The notes below the pieces were generated by a model. The model saw only the letters and a program-made list of their open reading frames with translations. It was not told the origin of the DNA and did no database searches. DNA of 48,113 nt from Flavobacterium sp. (GTDB lineage Bacteria > Bacteroidota > Bacteroidia > Flavobacteriales > Flavobacteriaceae). Of this stretch, positions 24,904 to 32,439 are shown piece after piece. Position 1 is the stretch's first letter. Each line of letters opens with the position of its first letter. The translations under genes were made by a program, and so were the position numbers. Location: positions 1 through 48,113 of the forward strand of contig NZ_JANXTI010000011.1 of the NCBI RefSeq assembly GCF_025352425.1. Reading direction: 5' to 3'.

Positions 24904-26079
24904 ATGAAACTACGCTATTTATCATTCCTTATTATACCTGCGTTTTGGTCATGTAACAGTTCAAGTAGTGATTATATTGATCCGTATGCCAATATAAAAG
25001 TCACATTTGGAACAACTATCGATTTAGAGAACCTGGCTAATTACGCAAATCAAACGATTCCAACATACATCACTAAAGACAATACCGCTGGAAATCCAAT
25101 TTCTGATAAAGGTGCAACACTGGGCAGGATTCTTTTTTATGACAAAAATCTATCCGCCGATAATACTATTTCCTGCTCAAGTTGTCACCAACAGGCAAAT
25201 GCCTTCAGCGATACAGATGTGGCGAGTATGGGCGTAAACGGAACAACCGGAAGACACGCCATGCGCTTAATCAATACACGCTTTGCTATTGAAAACAAAT
25301 TCTTTTGGGATGAACGTGCGGCAACATTGGAATTTCAAACCACGCAGCCAATCCAAAACCACAACGAAATGGGTTACAGCGGCACGAGTGGTGACGAAGG
25401 TTTTAGCGGTTTGGTAACCAAGTTAAATCAAATAGGCTACTATAAAGAGCTTTTCAAGTTTGTGTATGGCTCGGAAGAAATTACCGAAAACAAAGTCCAA
25501 TTAGCATTAGCGCAGTTCGTTAGAAGTATTCAGTCTTTTGATAGTAAATACGATACAGGACGAGCACAAGTTAGTGCGGATAATCAACCTTTTCCAAATT
25601 TTACCAATCAGGAAAACCAAGGGAAACAATTGTTTTTGGCACCACCCCAATTTGATGCTACCGGAAACCGAACAGGTGGCGGAGTAGGTTGTGCAGGCTG
25701 CCACGCGGCACCCGAATTTGATATTGCGCCCAACTCGGGCAACAATGGTATTATTGGAACCTTAGCCGGAAGCGGAATTGACATTACAAACACGCGTGCT
25801 CCTTCCCTACGCGATATTGTCAAACAAGACGGAACATTAAACGGGCCTTTAATGCATACCGGAGTTTTTACTTCGTTGCAAACAGTTATTGGTCATTATG
25901 GAACTATAAATTTAGCTCCTGGGAATACTAATTTAGATCCAAAATTGAGACCAAATGGTTTCGGGCAAAAGCTGAATTTTACAGCTCCGGAAGTAAACGC
26001 TTTAATGGCTTTTCTCAGAACACTTTCTGGTTCGAATGTGTATGTTGATAGTAAATGGTCTAATCCGTTTCCTAATTAG
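24904..26079 (+). CDS. Di-haem cytochrome c peroxidase, lipoprotein
   Basis: The 391-residue product has a lipoprotein signal (Cys17 in PAFWSCNSS) and two haem c sites, CSSCH at 91-95 and CAGCH at 263-267. ATLGRILFYDKNLSADNTIS and RAPSLRDIVKQDGTLNGPLMH are typical of the di-haem peroxidase family. It is a second, clearly different member besides the protein at 22466: longer and lipid-anchored. It may reduce peroxide or modify the YHYH protein, from whose gene it is separated by only 2 bp. The stop lies at the edge of a dispersed palindromic repeat. Confidence 0.87.
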   Translation: MKLRYLSFLIIPAFWSCNSSSSDYIDPYANIKVTFGTTIDLENLANYANQTIPTYITKDNTAGNPISDKGATLGRILFYDKNLSADNTISCSSCHQQANAFSDTDVASMGVNGTTGRHAMRLINTRFAIENKFFWDERAATLEFQTTQPIQNHNEMGYSGTSGDEGFSGLVTKLNQIGYYKELFKFVYGSEEITENKVQLALAQFVRSIQSFDSKYDTGRAQVSADNQPFPNFTNQENQGKQLFLAPPQFDATGNRTGGGVGCAGCHAAPEFDIAPNSGNNGIIGTLAGSGIDITNTRAPSLRDIVKQDGTLNGPLMHTGVFTSLQTVIGHYGTINLAPGNTNLDPKLRPNGFGQKLNFTAPEVNALMAFLRTLSGSNVYVDSKWSNPFPN

Positions 26080-26214
26080 TCATTGCAAGGAAGAACGAAA
26101 AAGCAACCTGTTGAAGCCGTCATTGCGAGGAACGAAGCAATCTGTTCAACTTTACGTGGGCTTCAACAGATTGCTTCGCAAGCTCGCAATGACTGGCTTC
26201 GTTCCTCGCAATGA
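26079..26214. repeat. Cluster of dispersed palindromic repeats (GTCATTGCGAGG type)
   Basis: Four copies are seen: a decayed one at 26079-26110 (GTCATTGCAAGG), GTCATTGCGAGGAACGAAGC from 26119, an inverted copy at 26165-26193 (AACAGATTGCTTCG to CTCGCAATGAC) and a shorter inverted copy at 26195-26214. The second and third pair over about 27 bases and could form a long hairpin that also ends transcription of the di-haem gene. The sequence belongs to a repeat seen in many unrelated bacteria. A fifth copy lies inside the methyltransferase gene at 26473-26497. Confidence 0.85.
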
Positions 26215-28617
26215 CTACTTTAAAAACCCAAGCTCATAAACCATGGGTTGTAATTTCTCGGTTAATGTTTTATAGGCTTCCTCAAAGGGTTTGAAACTCA
26301 CAGGTACATAATCGCCACTTTCGTTTCGTTTCTTCAGGGCGTTTCTAATTTGATACCAACCCACATCGGGGCGGTTTAGTTTTAGTTCGTCGCGCACGGC
26401 TCTAACATCGGTATTTGCAAAATAGGCTTGCCATAGTTTTTTGCCTTCGGCTAGGACTGCTTTGGCTTCGGGAGATTGCTTCGTGCCTCGCAATGACAGG
26501 TAGCGTACCATAAAATCGCTTTCAAACCTATCGGGTGCGCCTACTTCTTCCTCGGTAAACGGTATAAAATGGTTTACTATGCTCCATTTCCTGTCGTTCC
26601 ACTCTAGGTCGTTGGCACTGGCGGTGAGGTTACTGCCGTTAAACAACATCCAGATTATACAATCATTTTTAAATTCATCTGTTAACGGCTCTGTTGGTAT
26701 TAAAAACTGATCGCGGTCGTTGAGCCAAGTGGGTTTTATTAATCGTCGTACTGAAAAAACTATTGCGGCTTGCCAAAGGTTTTCTTTATTAATATAAAAT
26801 CCATTTCCTCCACCATAAGGAGATGAAAAAACTACAGTTTGTTGAGTTGCATGTTGAATATCATTTACTCCGCAATACATGTATGCAACTGCATTATCAG
26901 ACCAATTCGAAACTCTTGCTTTACCTGGAGTTGGAGCTATTGCATTTTTTAAAGGTATAACCTCAACCTTATTAACTTTTGGTCTTTTTAACCAAACATT
27001 TAAAAATGATTTATTTGGTAAATTGTAAAATGATTTTTCTCCAATTGGCTTTGCACTTTTATCTAATACTTCCGTGTTAATATCAGTAATATCAATTCTT
27101 TTTGTAGAAAGCATATCTGTTTTCCAAATCAAAAAGCCAATAGGAAAATTCCCTTTTAATCCATCAAAAGATTTACTATGAACAATAAAGCCTCCTAAAT
27201 ATTTTGCTTTCCAAATCTCTCTAAACTTTTCAAAGTTTGGTGCATTTACATATTTCATTTTGCTAAACATAGCAACAGTTGCTGTTGGTATTTCTTTTGC
27301 AATTCGTGCAACAAACTGCGTAAACAGTTCATTACTTGCTTTTCCATAATCTCTCATTGCAGTAGCAGCAAATTTTGTTTTTGCAACTCCTGATTTGTTT
27401 TCAGCGTCTTCACCTACAGAAATATTATCTGCATTAGTTGCCTCCGCATAAGGCGGATTAATCAACACCAAAATCTTTTTGCCTTGCGCTATAGCATCTC
27501 GCAAGCCTTGGGGTAATTTGTTGGTTAACGTGTAATCAATCGTTCCTTCATCGGTAATATCATCATTTAGGTAATCGTACTGAAACCGTGTAGCCGCTAC
27601 GCAGGTTTTGGTAGCGCGCATTACATCTACATCGGCAGCATCTAGAGTACTCATATATATGTTGCGTGGGTTAGAGTGTTTTACCTCTAGGTTGCCCACA
27701 CCACAGCACATATCCCATACTATATAGTTTTTTTGCCAGTTATTACCCAGCGTTTCGGCTAGTTTGTCATAGGCTTTGTCTACCACATTTAGCGGCGTAT
27801 AATAAGCACCTTTAAAACTGCGTTCATCAATAGGTATTAAGCTGTCTCGCCGTTCTAACAGGTAATTGCGGTATTCGGCTTTAGGTGGTTTGTGGTATAT
27901 CGTCCAAAACTGTCGGTAGCCTTCTTTGTTGCCTAGTTTATAAACCTTTCCGTTAAGCAGGAATACGGGCGAGCCGTCTTTGTGCATTAGTTCGGCAGGC
28001 AGGTTATCATGAGTGCTTACCGTGCCATCGTGCATAATATCGGCAAAAAATAACAGGGCATACTCTTCGGGTGCTACACCCTCTATCTCATTTCCAACCA
28101 TGAGTACCCATTTGTCAAATACTTGTTTGAGGTTATCGGGTGTTATAGGTGTTCGGATAATGTCGCCTTTTTTAATGGCATTTTTTACCGTATTGATAAA
28201 CTCTTCTTCGTGGGTTTCTATCTTAAACGATACGAAGTGTGTCCCGATATGTGCCGAAATTGCATCGAGTGCATCCTGCGTATACTGGCTTGCCGATTTA
28301 CCCCACTTGATAGTTTTCTTTTCCAGGAACGGAATCACATCACCGCTTTTCATAATCGCTGCCTTTTGCGTATCAATAACACATAAAAATGGCGGCACAT
28401 ATTCACCTTTGTTTAGCGCATCCTGCACGTAATGCATGAGTTGGGTAAACATGGCGTAGGTAGAAATCCTGCTGTTGTCTTTGGCTTCAAACCATATTTC
28501 TTTGGTTTGTATATCGATAAGGTTTTTTTGGTACTCTTTTAAACCCAATGCTTTTATATAGGCATCTTTTACATCTTCTTCGCTCGAAGCTTTTTGCAGT
28601 TTTTCGTATAGGGTCAT
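26215..28617 (-). CDS. N6-adenine DNA methyltransferase, possible type IIG enzyme
   Basis: The 800-residue product has the gamma-class N6-adenine methyltransferase layout: FKGAYYTP (269-276), the SAM-binding motif WDMCCGVGN (301-309) and catalytic NPPY (387-390). A specificity-like region (about 400-620) and a C-terminal part follow. The N-terminal 150 residues contain DIQTKEIWFEAK (35-46), which could be a D...E-x-K nuclease motif, so it may be a combined restriction and modification enzyme. There is no separate specificity or restriction gene nearby. Residues about 396-612 are encoded by far more AT-rich DNA than the rest. Residues 708-715 (SLRGTKQS) come from a dispersed repeat lying in frame. 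Confidence 0.8.
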   Translation of the reverse strand: MTLYEKLQKASSEEDVKDAYIKALGLKEYQKNLIDIQTKEIWFEAKDNSRISTYAMFTQLMHYVQDALNKGEYVPPFLCVIDTQKAAIMKSGDVIPFLEKKTIKWGKSASQYTQDALDAISAHIGTHFVSFKIETHEEEFINTVKNAIKKGDIIRTPITPDNLKQVFDKWVLMVGNEIEGVAPEEYALLFFADIMHDGTVSTHDNLPAELMHKDGSPVFLLNGKVYKLGNKEGYRQFWTIYHKPPKAEYRNYLLERRDSLIPIDERSFKGAYYTPLNVVDKAYDKLAETLGNNWQKNYIVWDMCCGVGNLEVKHSNPRNIYMSTLDAADVDVMRATKTCVAATRFQYDYLNDDITDEGTIDYTLTNKLPQGLRDAIAQGKKILVLINPPYAEATNADNISVGEDAENKSGVAKTKFAATAMRDYGKASNELFTQFVARIAKEIPTATVAMFSKMKYVNAPNFEKFREIWKAKYLGGFIVHSKSFDGLKGNFPIGFLIWKTDMLSTKRIDITDINTEVLDKSAKPIGEKSFYNLPNKSFLNVWLKRPKVNKVEVIPLKNAIAPTPGKARVSNWSDNAVAYMYCGVNDIQHATQQTVVFSSPYGGGNGFYINKENLWQAAIVFSVRRLIKPTWLNDRDQFLIPTEPLTDEFKNDCIIWMLFNGSNLTASANDLEWNDRKWSIVNHFIPFTEEEVGAPDRFESDFMVRYLSLRGTKQSPEAKAVLAEGKKLWQAYFANTDVRAVRDELKLNRPDVGWYQIRNALKKRNESGDYVPVSFKPFEEAYKTLTEKLQPMVYELGFLK
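26473..26497 (-). repeat. Dispersed palindromic repeat in frame in the methyltransferase gene
   Basis: On the minus strand it reads GTCATTGCGAGGCACGAAGC followed by AATCT, the same repeat as at 26119, and is translated in frame as SLRGTKQS at residues 708-715 of the methyltransferase. The reading frame is intact on both sides. Confidence 0.85.
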
Positions 28618-28642
28618 GTTGAATTATGAATTGTGAATTGAA

Positions 28643-28650
28643 CAAATATA
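28643..28650 (-). promoter_or_regulatory. -7 box for the methyltransferase gene
   Basis: Reads TATATTTG on the minus strand, 25 bp before the start codon. The leader between them contains AATTATG/AATTGTG short repeats (28621-28641). Confidence 0.5.
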
Positions 28651-28698
28651 AATAATTGCAAGTTGTTTGTAGTGAATTATGGATGGTTTTTCTTAAAA

Positions 28699-28866
28699 AC
28701 CCCACCGTTGACGTAACAAACCCAAAAAATGACGTCATCTAATCCGTCGTTGGGGTTGCTGACGCCAAATTTGGGGTTATAGTACCCCAAATTTTAGGTT
28801 CACAACGCCAAACGCCAGGTTCGTAATACCAACAACGGTATACCTGACGCCATAGCTGGGGTATTT
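28699..28866. repeat. 21-bp tandem repeat array 3 (eight decayed units)
   Basis: Units of 21 bp start at 28699, 28720, 28741, 28762, 28783, 28804, 28825 and 28846. Common elements are a CC at positions 4-5 (ACGCCAAA, ACCCCA) and TTGGGGTT or a variant in the second half, but conservation is much lower than in arrays 1 and 2. Stops break every frame. It makes up most of the 320-bp gap between the methyltransferase gene and the 158-aa gene. Confidence 0.65.
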
Positions 28867-28886
28867 TGCAGATTGGTATCACTAAA

Positions 28887-28918
28887 AAACCCTTTTGGCA
28901 TAATTACCAAAAGGGTTT
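28887..28918 (-). terminator. Terminator after the 158-aa gene
   Basis: AAACCCTTTTGG (28887-28898) and CCAAAAGGGTTT (28907-28918) form a perfect 12-bp stem with an 8-base loop; on the minus strand it runs into a T-tract. Confidence 0.8.
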
Positions 28919-28939
28919 ATGTGTTTAAACAGCTGCTTT

Positions 28940-29416
28940 TTATGCCGGTGTAGTAGGAGTTGAACTGCTTTTGTTAAAAAACTGCGCTATGTCTTTTACC
29001 TTAGATTCAAAACCTGCCGCTTTGGTTCCTGCTTTATATTGGCTAAAACCATAATCGGTTAAAGCAGCCTGATAATTGTCATTATCGTGAAGAATCCTGT
29101 TGTTGTCTAAACCGTCTAACAGGTTTTGTAAACGAGCCATGGCAGCTTGTATAAAAACACGGGAGTCATAATCGTTTTGATACTCTGTCCAGTCTACATC
29201 TGGGCTGCTAAGTCCGGGCTGGTTGTTGCGGTAATCTAAGGCTTTGTTTACAACGAGTTTGTTTTGCTCGTTGATGCTGCCATACTTTCTGCGCTCGTCG
29301 GCAGAAAGGTTTCTTAGTTTAGCCGTTAAGGCTGTTTCGAGAGCGGTTAATGCTGTACCTACTGCAGTTTTCTCGGCAGCGGTGTAATGCACATTGTTTA
29401 AATTTTCTAAAGGCAT
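28940..29416 (-). CDS. Unidentified cytoplasmic protein
   Basis: The 158-residue product has no signal peptide or membrane segment. It is predicted mostly helical: AAEKTAVGTALTALETAL, then LSADERRKYGSINEQN, then SSPDVDWTEYQNDYDSR and an alpha-rich part to a Ser/Thr/Pro-rich tail (SSSTPTTPA). I do not recognise the family, though proteins with the PLENLNNVHYT start seem to recur in Bacteroidota. It has its own -7 box and its own terminator, so it is a single-gene unit. It lies between the accessory methyltransferase region and sucD. Confidence 0.7.
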   Translation of the reverse strand: MPLENLNNVHYTAAEKTAVGTALTALETALTAKLRNLSADERRKYGSINEQNKLVVNKALDYRNNQPGLSSPDVDWTEYQNDYDSRVFIQAAMARLQNLLDGLDNNRILHDNDNYQAALTDYGFSQYKAGTKAAGFESKVKDIAQFFNKSSSTPTTPA

Positions 29417-29454
29417 GATACTTTAATTTAAGGGTTACTATAATAATTACCTTT

Positions 29455-29462
29455 CAAAATTA
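29455..29462 (-). promoter_or_regulatory. -7 box for the 158-aa gene
   Basis: Reads TAATTTTG on the minus strand (TAnnTTTG), 38 bp before the start codon. Confidence 0.45.
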
Positions 29463-29477
29463 GTAATTCACAATAAC

Positions 29478-29507
29478 AAAAAAATCCCCACTAGAGGGGA
29501 TTTTTTT
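29478..29507 (-). terminator. Terminator after sucD
   Basis: AAAAAAATCCCC (29478-29489) and GGGGATTTTTTT (29496-29507) form a perfect 12-bp stem with loop ACTAGA, ending the long minus-strand gene run. Confidence 0.85.
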
Positions 29508-29526
29508 ATTTATTATTTAGGATAAA

Positions 29527-30399
29527 TTATCCCATCACTTCCTTAACTTTTTTACCAATCTCAGCAGGAGAATCTACTACGTGAATACCACATTCTCTCA
29601 TGATTCGTTTTTTCGCTTCGGCAGTATCATCCGCTCCGCCAACAATTGCTCCTGCATGACCCATTGTTCTTCCTTTTGGAGCTGTTTCTCCGGCAATAAA
29701 CCCAATAACCGGTTTGCGGTTACCATCGGCTTTTATCCATTTGGCAGCATCAGCTTCCAATTGACCACCAATTTCTCCAATCATCACAATGCATTTTGTT
29801 TCTGAATCATTCATCAACAATTCGACTGCTTCTTTTGTTGTAGTTCCAATAATTGGATCACCGCCAATACCTATAGCTGTTGTAATTCCCATTCCCTGCT
29901 TCACAACCTGATCGGCCGCTTCATAAGTTAATGTCCCCGATTTAGAAACTATTCCAACCGTTCCCTTTTTGAAAACAAAGCCCGGCATAATACCTACTTT
30001 AGCTTCTTCGGGAGTAATGACTCCGGGACAGTTTGGGCCAATTAATCGGCAGTCTCTGTCTTTAATATATTCATAAGCCTTAATCATATCGGCAACCGGA
30101 ATGCCTTCAGTGATAGCGATAATCACTTTTATACCCGCATCGGCAGCTTCCATAATAGCATCAGCAGCAAAAGCAGGTGGAACAAAAATAATTGAAGTAT
30201 CAGCTCCGGCTTTCTCAACCGCATCTTTTACCGTATTGAAAACCGGTCTGTCCAAATGGGTTGAACCTCCTTTTCCCGGCGTAACGCCACCAACAACATT
30301 GGTTCCGTATTCAATCATTTGCTCAGCGTGGAAAGTTCCCTCGCTGCCTGTAAATCCCTGAACTATTATTTTTGAATTCTTATTAACTAAAACGCTCAT
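29527..30399 (-). CDS. sucD: Succinate-CoA ligase, alpha subunit
   Basis: The 290-residue subunit joins CoA and succinate with ATP or GTP formation in the citric acid cycle, together with SucB/SucC beta (not in the window). [20 protein letters not shown] is the CoA-binding start, GGVTPGKGG and [13 protein letters not shown] follow, and [18 protein letters not shown] carries the phosphorylated His. Length fits. The ATG at 30399 gives the usual [15 protein letters not shown] start; an upstream ATG at 30438 adds 13 residues not seen in the family. Confidence 0.95.
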   Translation of the reverse strand: MSVLVNKNSKIIVQGFTGSEGTFHAEQMIEYGTNVVGGVTPGKGGSTHLDRPVFNTVKDAVEKAGADTSIIFVPPAFAADAIMEAADAGIKVIIAITEGIPVADMIKAYEYIKDRDCRLIGPNCPGVITPEEAKVGIMPGFVFKKGTVGIVSKSGTLTYEAADQVVKQGMGITTAIGIGGDPIIGTTTKEAVELLMNDSETKCIVMIGEIGGQLEADAAKWIKADGNRKPVIGFIAGETAPKGRTMGHAGAIVGGADDTAEAKKRIMRECGIHVVDSPAEIGKKVKEVMG

Positions 30400-30435
30400 G
30401 TTTGTGTTTTTTATTGTGTTTATTTTATTGTGTTG

Positions 30436-30443
30436 CAAAAGTA
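30436..30443 (-). promoter_or_regulatory. -7 box for sucD
   Basis: Reads TACTTTTG on the minus strand (TAnnTTTG), 36 bp before the sucD start. It overlaps the upstream ATG region, which supports the start at 30399. Confidence 0.45.
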
Positions 30444-30491
30444 GAAAATAGTAATTAGTAATTAATGGTTCGCAAGTATTTTTTTCCGCCC

Positions 30492-30546
30492 GTCAGTTCG
30501 AGTGATTCCGATGCAATCGGAATTTTATCGAGCACTTACAACTGAC
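30492..30546. repeat. Palindromic repeat (TTCGAGTG type)
   Basis: ATTCCGAT (30505-30512) and ATCGGAAT (30516-30523) form a perfect stem with loop GCA, and GTCAGTT (30492-30498) pairs with AACTGAC (30540-30546) further out. It looks like a second family of dispersed palindromes common in Bacteroidota. The right end covers the last codons and stop of the NTF2-like gene. Confidence 0.65.
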
Positions 30547-30895
30547 TCATCTGATAACCTCGGTACAGCTTGTTGTTTTTCAATTCCCAGATAACCATGA
30601 AATGAGCCAAAAGCATTTCTTCCCGTGGGTTTTCAATAGTTTTTACATAATGAGAATAACGAATAGAAACCGTATTTCCTTCTTCAAGGATATGAGTTAT
30701 TCTGGCTTTGGATCGAACATACGCTTTGCTTAATTCGCTGGTTAAATCAATTATCTCCTGACGTTTTAGTTTCAAAAAACCTTTAGAACTGTGCCATTCC
30801 AAAACCACATCTTCGTGTAAAAGTTTCGCAACTCTTTCGTTTTCAAGCAACGCATCCGATTTGTAAAATTCCTGAACAATTTCTTTAGCGCTCAT
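30536..30895 (-). CDS. NTF2-like (SnoaL-type) protein
   Basis: The 119-residue protein fits the cone-shaped NTF2-like fold: an N-terminal helix (AKEIVQEFYKSDALLENERV), LHEDVVLEWHSSKGFLKL, a second helix and a curved sheet (ITHILEEGNTVSIRYSHYV, LLAHFMVIWELKNNKLYRG). Members bind or isomerise small molecules or serve as protein domains; no active-site set is clear here. It starts 1 bp after the LpxD-like gene upstream, so it is in the same transcript. Its 3' end overlaps a palindromic repeat. Confidence 0.75.
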   Translation of the reverse strand: MSAKEIVQEFYKSDALLENERVAKLLHEDVVLEWHSSKGFLKLKRQEIIDLTSELSKAYVRSKARITHILEEGNTVSIRYSHYVKTIENPREEMLLAHFMVIWELKNNKLYRGYQMSQL

Positions 30896-30896
30896 C

Positions 30897-31826
30897 TTAT
30901 TTAAGTTTGTTTAGTATTTCCGGTATTCTTTTGACGTTGGCCAACTGCTTCAGTTTCTCACGAGATTCTTCTATTGGTGTACCAAAATAACTCTTTCCGC
31001 CTTCAACCGATTTGGTTACTCCGGTTTGTCCCATGATAACCGCTTTGGTTCCAATGGTAATTCCGCTTGTCGTACCAACCTGCCCCCACATTGTAACTTC
31101 GTCTTCAATTATTACGCAGCCCGCAATCCCCGTTTGGGAAGCAATCAGGCATTTTTTCCCAATTACTGTATCGTGCCCAACATGCACCTGATTATCGATT
31201 TTGGTTCCGGCACCGATGGTGGTATCTCCGGTAACACCTTTATCAATAGTACACAACGCTCCTATTCCCACATTATCTTCAATAACCACTCTTCCTCCGG
31301 AAAGCAATTGATCAAAACCTTCAGCGCGTTTTTTATAATAAAAGGCATCAGCGCCAAGTATGGTTCCTGAATGAATGATTACGTTATCTCCAATTACAGT
31401 ATTGTCGTAGACAATAACATTCGCGTGAAGCAGACAATTTTTACCAATAATAACATTGTGTCCGATAAAACAATTTGGCTGAACAACTGTATTTTCTCCG
31501 ATTGATGCTGAATTTGAAATGCTGACATTCGCGGCCACAAAAGGTCGGAAATGTTTAGTCAATGTATTGAAGTCCCTAAAAGGATCATCAGAAATCAATA
31601 ATGCTTTTCCTTTTGGGCAATCCACTTCCTTGTTAATCAAAATAATAGTAGCCGCGGATTCCAATGCCTTATCATAATACTTCGGATGGTCTACAAAAAC
31701 AATATCTCCCGGCGTAACCACATGAATTTCGTTCATGCCTTCCACAGGAAAATCATTAGCACCAACATATTGGCATCCGATAATGGCGGCAATTTCTTTT
31801 AAGGTATGTGTTTTTGAGAATTTCAA
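30897..31826 (-). CDS. LpxD-like hexapeptide acyltransferase, second copy
   Basis: The 309-residue product has the LpxD layout: an N-terminal uridine-binding-like domain (TLKEIAAIIGCQYVGANDFPVEG, GDIVFVDHPKYYDKALES), then a left-handed beta-helix of hexapeptide repeats with a His in HVGHDTVIGKKCLIASQTG, and a short C-terminal helix. LpxD adds a hydroxyacyl chain to UDP-3-O-acyl-glucosamine. A more typical LpxD is at 34707, so this paralog may have another chain or sugar specificity. It starts 2 bp after efp and ends 1 bp before the NTF2-like gene. Confidence 0.82.
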   Translation of the reverse strand: MKFSKTHTLKEIAAIIGCQYVGANDFPVEGMNEIHVVTPGDIVFVDHPKYYDKALESAATIILINKEVDCPKGKALLISDDPFRDFNTLTKHFRPFVAANVSISNSASIGENTVVQPNCFIGHNVIIGKNCLLHANVIVYDNTVIGDNVIIHSGTILGADAFYYKKRAEGFDQLLSGGRVVIEDNVGIGALCTIDKGVTGDTTIGAGTKIDNQVHVGHDTVIGKKCLIASQTGIAGCVIIEDEVTMWGQVGTTSGITIGTKAVIMGQTGVTKSVEGGKSYFGTPIEESREKLKQLANVKRIPEILNKLK

Positions 31827-31828
31827 AA

Positions 31829-32395
31829 CTACTCTTTTACTCTTTCCATATAAGAACCGGTAGCAGTATCAATCTTGATTTTATCCCCTTCATTGATAAA
31901 CAAAGGAACATTTACCGAAGCTCCGGTTTCTACTTTCGCGGGTTTGGTAGCGTTTGTTGCTGTGTTTCCTTTTACGCCCGGCTCAGCATAAGTAACTTCC
32001 AAAACAATAGAGGCCGGCATATCTACAGATAGTGGCAAATCTGTTTCAGTATTAATCTGAACCATTACTACTGTTCCTTCTTTTAACAAGTCTGGGGCGT
32101 CAAGGACTTTTTTATCCAAAGTAATTTGTTCGTAAGAATCCGTGTTCATAAAATGAAACTGATCTCCTTCAGCATATAAATACTGGAAGTTTTGCGTTTC
32201 AACACGCACTTCTTCAATTTTATGTCCGGCTGAAAATGTATTGTCCAACACTTTTCCGTTTGTTAAGCTTCTTAGTTTAGTTCTAACGAAAGCCGGACCT
32301 TTACCAGGTTTTACGTGAAGGAATTCAATGATTTTATAAATATCGTGATTGAACTTGATGCATAATCCGTTTCTAATATCTGATGTAGATGCCAT
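31829..32395 (-). CDS. efp: Elongation factor P
   Basis: The 188-residue protein relieves ribosome stalling at proline stretches. The first domain has the exposed loop HVKPGKGPAF with Lys32 at the usual modification site, followed by VRTKLRSLTNGKVLDNTF and a C-terminal domain with the G-D-K-I-x-I-x-T-x-T-G-x-Y signature, seen as GDKIKIDTATGSYMER. Length is standard. It lies in the lipid A gene run between lpxA and the second lpxD-like gene. Confidence 0.96.
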   Translation of the reverse strand: MASTSDIRNGLCIKFNHDIYKIIEFLHVKPGKGPAFVRTKLRSLTNGKVLDNTFSAGHKIEEVRVETQNFQYLYAEGDQFHFMNTDSYEQITLDKKVLDAPDLLKEGTVVMVQINTETDLPLSVDMPASIVLEVTYAEPGVKGNTATNATKPAKVETGASVNVPLFINEGDKIKIDTATGSYMERVKE

Positions 32396-32439
32396 TTTAC
32401 TATTTATTTGTTAATGTTTTACTTTGGTTGCTGTAATAA

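Noticed and set aside
26036..26239. 67-aa plus-strand ORF after the di-haem peroxidase gene
   Set aside because: It overlaps the end of the real gene in another frame and is otherwise made of palindromic repeats.
30400..30438. 13-residue N-terminal extension of SucD
   Set aside because: The -7 box at 30436-30443 covers the upstream start and the family begins at [10 protein letters not shown].
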